9,069 nucleotides of DNA from Dehalococcoidia bacterium (GTDB lineage: Bacteria; Chloroflexota; Dehalococcoidia; Dehalococcoidales; G020351185): positions 1 to 9,069 of the forward strand of contig DAOWJL010000029.1 of assembly GCA_030640385.1 (NCBI GenBank). The letters are read 5' to 3'. Under the pieces are notes generated by a model that saw only the letters and a program-made list of their open reading frames with translations, had not been told where the DNA came from and did no database searches. The position numbers and the translations under genes were made by a program. Shown here one piece after another: positions 5,628-9,069 of the stretch (its first letter is position 1; the number at the start of each line of letters is the position of its first letter).

Positions 5628-6353
5628 ATGATGGATGAACCTATCGTCATCGAAAACCTGAGCAAGTATTATAATCATTTTCTGGCTCTGGATAATCTTA
5701 ATCTCAGGGTAGCCAGGAACGAGAATATCGGGCTTCTTGGCCCCAACGGCGCTGGCAAGAGTACAACACTTAAGATATTATGCGGTTTAATACGCTCTTC
5801 TTCCGGCACGGTCTATATTGATGGCATTGATGTTGGAAAAAAGCCGGAGCAGGCGCTTTCCAGAATCGGCGCTATTGTGGAGACGCCGGAATTCTATCAG
5901 TTCCTGACGCCACAGGAAACACTCAGATATTTGGGCAGGCTTCGCGGAATGCAGGGGGACGAATTAAAAAGCAGGATAAAAGAGGTTATCCACCTCGTCG
6001 GCCTTGATAACTGGATAACGGTCAAGATAGAAAAGTTCTCCAGGGGGATGAAGCAGCGTCTCGCTCTGGCACAGACCCTGCTGCATGACCCACCCATTCT
6101 TATCCTGGATGAACCGGCGTTGGGGCTCGACCCCAGGGGCGTGGTTGAATTCCGCGAGATTATAGCGGGAATAGGAAAGGAAAAGACGATTCTATTTGCC
6201 TCACACCAACTTGTCGAGGTCGCCCAGATATGTAGCGAGGTAGCTATAATTGACCATGGAAAGTTGCTTGTCTATAGTAATATTGCCGAGCTGGAGAAGA
6301 AATACGAGTCGCTTGAGAACGCCTACCTTGAGCTGACAGGAGGAGTCTCTTGA
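5628..6353 (+). CDS. ABC transporter ATP-binding protein (ABC-2/BcrA-type exporter)
   Basis: A 241-residue nucleotide-binding subunit with all motifs: Walker A GPNGAGKST (residues 38-46), Q-loop region VETPEFYQFLTPQET (84-98) with Glu where Gln is usual in other ABC families, signature FSRGMKQR (137-144), Walker B ILILDEP (157-163) and switch His193 in ASHQ. The VETP loop and the SRGM signature are typical of bacitracin/lantibiotic-type or multidrug ABC-2 exporters. It acts at the cytoplasmic face of the membrane and pairs with the permease downstream, whose TTG overlaps this stop. Two ATGs are adjacent (5628 and 5631). The Shine-Dalgarno is weak (AAAGGTG is 16 bases away), so the exact start is uncertain by a codon. 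The substrate is unknown. Confidence 0.94.
   Translation: MMDEPIVIENLSKYYNHFLALDNLNLRVARNENIGLLGPNGAGKSTTLKILCGLIRSSSGTVYIDGIDVGKKPEQALSRIGAIVETPEFYQFLTPQETLRYLGRLRGMQGDELKSRIKEVIHLVGLDNWITVKIEKFSRGMKQRLALAQTLLHDPPILILDEPALGLDPRGVVEFREIIAGIGKEKTILFASHQLVEVAQICSEVAIIDHGKLLVYSNIAELEKKYESLENAYLELTGGVS
6338..6343 (+). promoter_or_regulatory. Ribosome binding site for the TTG-started ABC permease
   Basis: AGGAGG lies six bases before the TTG at 6350, within the last codons of the ATPase gene. It decides the unusual TTG start; the nearby GTG at 6354 is out of frame and hits a stop at once. Confidence 0.72.
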
Positions 6354-7153
6354 GTGAGTTAGAAAAATTGAGGGTGGTTATCGGTTACGAGTTTCTTAAA
6401 CATATCCGACGCAAGAGGCTTTATGTAATTCTGGGGCTGGCACTGGTTGCCGAACTGGCGGTCATCATATTTGTGCCGTTACTGCGGGAGGCGGGGGGTT
6501 ACCCGGATAATATTATGGTAATGGCTTTTTTCCTGACCGTCGGCCCAAGCCTGGCATCGCTGGGAGCCGTCTTCTTTGCAGGTGACGCCATCGCCGGCGA
6601 GTTCGAGAGCAAAACCGGCTTTATCCTTTTTACCAATCCGGTTAAACGCACCACGCTGTGGCTGGGCAAGTATATAGCCTGCTCTATAGCAGTGACATTA
6701 CTTATTATGTTCAGCTACATAATTACCGCTATTACACTGCTTGCAATCTATACAGAGATTCCTTTTGAAATGTATCAATCCTTTGGATTGGCTCTTCTCT
6801 TCGGCGGCGCCTTCCTTTCGGTAGTCTTTTTCGTCAGTTCGGTGGCAAAAGGGGCTATGGGCGCCACGGTGATGACGCTTCTGCTGGTCATGGTCCTTTT
6901 CGGCATAATAGAGAGTATCCTTATGTTTACCGATAATCCTTCTTGGTTTCTGTTGTCCACCGGTGGCGACAGCATCGCCGCCGTTTACGGGGAATATAGT
7001 GTTATCCTGGGAGAATTCATGCCCGAGGGACGTGAATTACCCTTTGAAATGGAGACCATGAACATCGGGCTGGCGGCTATGGCAATGGTGGTCTATATGG
7101 TGGTGGGTTTAGTTACCAGCATATTTATAAGCAACCGCAGGCAGTTGGCTTGA
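6350..7153 (+). CDS. ABC-2 type transporter permease
   Basis: A 267-residue membrane protein with about six hydrophobic segments (near residues 24-43, 56-77, 108-133, 145-164, 168-192 and 238-260). The N-terminus is short, cytosolic and basic (FLKHIRRKRL). Between segments 2 and 3 is the hallmark amphipathic stretch GEFESKTGFILFTNPVKRT (83-101), with GK at 106-107, which is typical of ABC-2 permeases. It forms the membrane channel for the ATPase encoded just upstream; the genes overlap by four bases (TTGA) and are surely cotranscribed. The loop before the last segment (about 195-237) is polar and probably extracellular. Substrate unknown: antibiotic, lipid and peptide export are all possible. 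Confidence 0.9.
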   Translation: MSELEKLRVVIGYEFLKHIRRKRLYVILGLALVAELAVIIFVPLLREAGGYPDNIMVMAFFLTVGPSLASLGAVFFAGDAIAGEFESKTGFILFTNPVKRTTLWLGKYIACSIAVTLLIMFSYIITAITLLAIYTEIPFEMYQSFGLALLFGGAFLSVVFFVSSVAKGAMGATVMTLLLVMVLFGIIESILMFTDNPSWFLLSTGGDSIAAVYGEYSVILGEFMPEGRELPFEMETMNIGLAAMAMVVYMVVGLVTSIFISNRRQLA

Positions 7154-7178
7154 TAAAAAAAGTGTATTCTTAGAGAAT
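7150..7178 (+). promoter_or_regulatory. Weak candidate promoter before the lipid kinase gene
   Basis: TTGATA (7150-7155), overlapping the permease stop, is followed after 17 bases by GAGAAT (7173-7178), a four-of-six match. The 48-base gap to the next start has only a poor Shine-Dalgarno (AAGG, 12 bases off). The lipid kinase may equally be read through from the ABC genes. Confidence 0.2.
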
Positions 7179-7201
7179 GGAATTTAAGGCGAGCTCAATA
7201 A

Positions 7202-8116
7202 ATGTCTATACTGCAGGCTAAAGTAATAGTTAATCCGGTGGCCGGTGCCAATGCCACCTACCGCAAGTGGCCCAAAATCAGCAGTTTACTGCGCCACATC
7301 GGTTTACCTTTTGAGTTCCAGTATACCGAGGGCGTCGGCCATGCTATAGAGCTGGCGCGCGAAGCCGCTAATAATGGCTGCCAGTTCCTGGTGGCTGTCG
7401 GCGGTGACGGTACGGTGCATGAGGTAGCCAACGGCATACTCTTATCAAAGGATTTAAAAGAAACGACCATCGGCATCATAAGCACCGGTACCGGCGGTGA
7501 TTTCATCCGTTCGGTGGGTATTGACCGGGACTACGTAAAAGCCTGCTCCTCGCTTACCGGCGTGAAGCGGCGGCTGATTGATGTTGGTGTTGTCGAATAT
7601 CATAAGAACGGCCAGAGCCATAAGCGTTTTTTCGTAAACTCCTCGGGTGTCGGCTTTGATGCCGCCGTAGCCGAGATTTCTAATCGCTTGCCCAAATTTC
7701 TGGGTGGGACGCTACCCTACATCATAGGCTTACTGAAATCTCTGGTTGGCTATCAGAACAAAACGGTTACCATAAGTGTGGGTGATAAAGTTGAGTCCAA
7801 GCGTATCTTAAGTGTGGTGGTGGCTAATGGTTGCTACTTTGGCGGCGGTATGCGTGTAGCGCCGCTGGCTGATATTGATGACGGCCTGCTGGATGTTATA
7901 ACTGTCGGTGATATGGGTAAGCTTGAATTACTGAGAGTATTCCCCACGATATACAAAGGCACACACATACATCACCCAAAGGTAGAAACGGCAAAGACGA
8001 CCCGGGTTAAAATAGAGTCCGCGGAAAAGTTCCTGGTACATGCCGATGGTGAGTTTTTGGGTGAAGGTCCAGTATCCTTCGGGTTGATACCCTCTGCTCT
8101 GAGTGTTGCTGTATAG
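7202..8116 (+). CDS. Diacylglycerol/lipid kinase family protein (YegS/DgkB-like)
   Basis: A 304-residue soluble kinase of the DAGK catalytic superfamily, which phosphorylates lipid hydroxyls (diacylglycerol or related) with ATP at the membrane surface. Seen: VIVNPVAG (residues 8-15), the nucleotide-binding VGGDGTVHE (66-74), GTGGDFIRS (96-104, where relatives usually have GTGNDFAR), a glycine-rich GGG followed by APLADIDDGLLDV in the second domain, and HADGE near the C-terminus, the usual metal/active-site region. Length fits the family. It follows the ABC exporter on the same strand after 48 bases and may share its transcript. Its stop is three bases from the stop of the convergent dUTPase-like gene. 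The exact lipid substrate cannot be told; undecaprenol, diacylglycerol and sphingoid-type bases are alternatives. Confidence 0.9.
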   Translation: MSILQAKVIVNPVAGANATYRKWPKISSLLRHIGLPFEFQYTEGVGHAIELAREAANNGCQFLVAVGGDGTVHEVANGILLSKDLKETTIGIISTGTGGDFIRSVGIDRDYVKACSSLTGVKRRLIDVGVVEYHKNGQSHKRFFVNSSGVGFDAAVAEISNRLPKFLGGTLPYIIGLLKSLVGYQNKTVTISVGDKVESKRILSVVVANGCYFGGGMRVAPLADIDDGLLDVITVGDMGKLELLRVFPTIYKGTHIHHPKVETAKTTRVKIESAEKFLVHADGEFLGEGPVSFGLIPSALSVAV

Positions 8117-8119
8117 GCT

Positions 8120-8635
8120 TCAGTCTATATTCTCGTTCTGATAGGTCCCCTTATAACCCTCTGTCTGGTTTTGCAGCCGGAAAAAAACGAGCTGAATGAT
8201 TCTGGCGTTCCTTTGCAGTTGAAATCCCTGAGGATTATATACAACAAGGAGAGACTGGGAACGCCCTGAGTAACCGGCATCCCAGACGGCGGTATTAACC
8301 GTAACGCCGCAGCGAAGAAGGCTTGACCTGGGCGTAGCCAGTGCCATTATATCCTTTGGCAGGTGGACAATCTCATTATAGGTGATGCTATAGATACCTG
8401 GTGCCAGGTGGATAAAACCTAAACCATCAAACATAAGGGGGGACAAATCGGACACAACCCGCTGGCTATTACCGGTGGTTATTTTACCCGGGGACTGAAA
8501 AAGGGCAATATCGCGCAGGGTGAGGTCAACACCGTTGGGTTGCAATTGTTCATCAGGGGATGTTAAACCCTCAATAAGTGGCGGTTTTTGCTCCAGCAAC
8601 TTCTCTATATCTTGTTTTGATAGAACGGTAGTCAA
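8120..8635 (-). CDS. dCTP deaminase/dUTPase superfamily protein, probable dUTPase
   Basis: A 171-residue protein of the trimeric dCTP deaminase/dUTPase fold. Seen: LQPNGVDLTL (residues 31-40), TPRSSLLRCGV (101-111), WDAGYSGR (118-125) with Asp119, and a Y-G-Y-Q-type C-terminal tail (161-166) that would close over the active site. The Glu that drives deamination in dCTP deaminases (VLEFYN in E. coli Dcd) aligns with Val131 or Val132 here (LLVVYN), while the dUTPase-type Asp in DxGYxG is kept. A dUTP diphosphatase is therefore the better guess, although automated annotation would probably say dCTP deaminase. The start is taken as TTG at 8635: no ATG or GTG lies upstream before an in-frame stop, and the N-terminus TTVLSKQDI matches relatives. 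No Shine-Dalgarno is visible. It is convergent with the lipid kinase and abuts a transposase remnant. Confidence 0.85.
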   Translation of the reverse strand: MTTVLSKQDIEKLLEQKPPLIEGLTSPDEQLQPNGVDLTLRDIALFQSPGKITTGNSQRVVSDLSPLMFDGLGFIHLAPGIYSITYNEIVHLPKDIMALATPRSSLLRCGVTVNTAVWDAGYSGRSQSLLVVYNPQGFQLQRNARIIQLVFFRLQNQTEGYKGTYQNENID

Positions 8636-8644
8636 GGTAAAATA

Positions 8645-8674
8645 ACAGTATCACAGTCGGTGGGGGTCAGGCAA
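8645..8674 (-). promoter_or_regulatory. Candidate promoter of the dUTPase-like gene, inside the transposase remnant
   Basis: On the minus strand TTGCCT (8674-8669) is followed after 18 bases by an extended -10, TGA plus TACTGT (8650-8645). The hexamer lies nine bases before the TTG start, giving a predicted three-base leader, the same geometry as at 459 and 554. The -10 itself is only a moderate match. Confidence 0.35.
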
Positions 8675-8909
8675 GCCAGGATACAACCATAAAAGAGTTC
8701 ATCACGCATCATCAGACGTCTATGTTATCGGTAAAGTCCACACAAATACGATTGAGGACTTCTGGCCATTACTTAAAAGAGGTATCTCTGGAGTTTACCA
8801 CGCTGTTAGCAACAAGTATTTACAGGATTATATTGACGAGTATGTATTCAGGTATAACCATAGGAAAGACGACAAGCCTATGTTTTTGACGGTTTTGGAG
8901 AAGATTTAG
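8646..8909 (+). pseudogene. 3' remnant of an IS1595/ISXO2-type transposase
   Basis: The open frame here has no usable start codon near its 5' end, and an in-frame TAA lies at 8643-8645. From about 8679 it encodes the C-terminal part of an ISXO2-like transposase: YNHKRVHHAS, then HTNTIEDFWPLLKRGI carrying the last acidic residue of the DDE-type catalytic triad (Glu codon 8754-8756), then VYHAVSNKYLQDY and FRYNHRKDDKPMF, ending at TAG 8907-8909. About 76 recognisable residues remain of a protein normally 200 or more long; the zinc-ribbon N-terminus and the first two catalytic acids are gone. It is a dead fragment that marks a past insertion and deletion beside the dUTPase-like gene. Codons before 8679 may be non-homologous flank. 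Confidence 0.8.
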
Positions 8910-9000
8910 GTTTATCTATTCTCTGACTGGCTTTCTTTAAGTCAGCCATATAGTCTCGTTTGGTAAACATCTTCTGTCTATTATTTATTGTTTTAGGCAT
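8878..9000 (-). CDS. Short hypothetical ORF, 40 residues
   Basis: An ATG at 9000 opens a 40-residue frame ending at TAG 8880-8878. It encodes a very basic peptide whose core reads MFTKRDYMADLKKASQRI, with a lysine/proline/serine-rich tail. Only a weak GAAGAG sequence precedes the start. Its last 32 bases overlap the transposase remnant in antisense. I do not recognise it. It may be a small passenger of the mobile element, or a chance frame in AT-rich DNA. It starts six bases after the stop of another short frame on the same strand. Confidence 0.3.
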   Translation of the reverse strand: MPKTINNRQKMFTKRDYMADLKKASQRIDKPKSSPKPSKT

Positions 9001-9006
9001 AGCTCT

Positions 9007-9069
9007 TCAAACAAGAATTCTGATTTTTTCTCTTTCTAATACCTCTAACACACGTTCTACAGTCATTAC
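9007..9069 (-). CDS. C-terminal end of an unidentified gene, cut by window edge
   Basis: A minus-strand frame is open from the window edge to TGA at 9009-9007 and encodes 20 residues (TVERVLEVLEREKIRILV at its end), an amphipathic, charged helix-like tail. An internal ATG codon follows the first codon, so it could also be a very short peptide. Too little is visible to assign a family. The surrounding 160 bases are visibly AT-richer than the rest of the window. Confidence 0.25.
   Translation of the reverse strand, partial: VMTVERVLEVLEREKIRILV

Noticed and set aside
8923..8945. CTGACT/AGTCAG inverted repeat after the transposase remnant, considered as terminator or IS end
   Set aside because: The arms are only six bases with an 11-base loop, no T-tract follows, and no matching copy was seen at the other side of the remnant.
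1..9069. CRISPR array, defence system, tRNA/rRNA gene or riboswitch
   Set aside because: I saw no regularly spaced repeats, no cloverleaf or rRNA-like segments, no defence-type domain set and no untranslated leader long enough for a known riboswitch. The window is mainly housekeeping genes plus one mobile-element scar.

Overview
The window is ordinary bacterial chromosome, apart from an AT-richer segment with a mobile-element scar at the right edge (about 8640 onward). The metallophosphoesterase-rsmA-ispE cluster, the non-mevalonate isoprenoid gene, moderate G+C, TTG starts and archaeal-flavoured nucleotide genes fit a Dehalococcoidia-like member of the Chloroflexota. That placement rests on gene content and protein style only; no rRNA or other decisive marker is present.

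Layout: (1) 1-459, minus: the start of a metallo-beta-lactamase-fold hydrolase, cut by the window edge. (2) 554-3055, plus: a tight run of metallophosphoesterase, rsmA (16S rRNA dimethyltransferase) and ispE (CDP-ME kinase), with overlapping ends. (3) 3138-4391, minus: a class II tRNA CCA/A-adding nucleotidyltransferase convergent with ispE. (4) 4506-5527, plus: a P-loop kinase of the UPF0200 type translationally coupled to a dCMP deaminase, divergent from the cca gene. (5) 5628-8116, plus: a two-gene ABC-2 exporter (ATPase and permease), then a diacylglycerol/lipid kinase-like protein. (6) 8120-8635, minus: a dCTP-deaminase/dUTPase-family protein that looks more like a dUTPase. (7) 8646-9069: the 3' end of an IS1595/ISXO2-type transposase, plus two short minus-strand frames of unknown meaning.

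Functional threads: rsmA and the CCA enzyme serve translation. ispE feeds isoprenoid synthesis. The dCMP deaminase and the dUTPase-like protein would both supply dUMP for thymidylate synthesis, and the adjacent kinase may act in the same nucleotide pool. The ABC exporter and lipid kinase act at the membrane.

Regulation: three genes that begin transcripts (the 459 minus gene, the 554 plus gene and the 8635 minus gene) have a -10-like hexamer exactly nine bases before the start codon and no clear Shine-Dalgarno, suggesting leaderless or near-leaderless mRNAs. Most internal genes have good GGAGG-type sites, two of them with TTG starts in a TTGA stop/start overlap. I found no CRISPR array, RNA gene, defence island or clearly new system. 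The points of interest are residue substitutions in known enzymes, the leaderless promoter pattern and the transposase scar next to the dUTPase-like gene.
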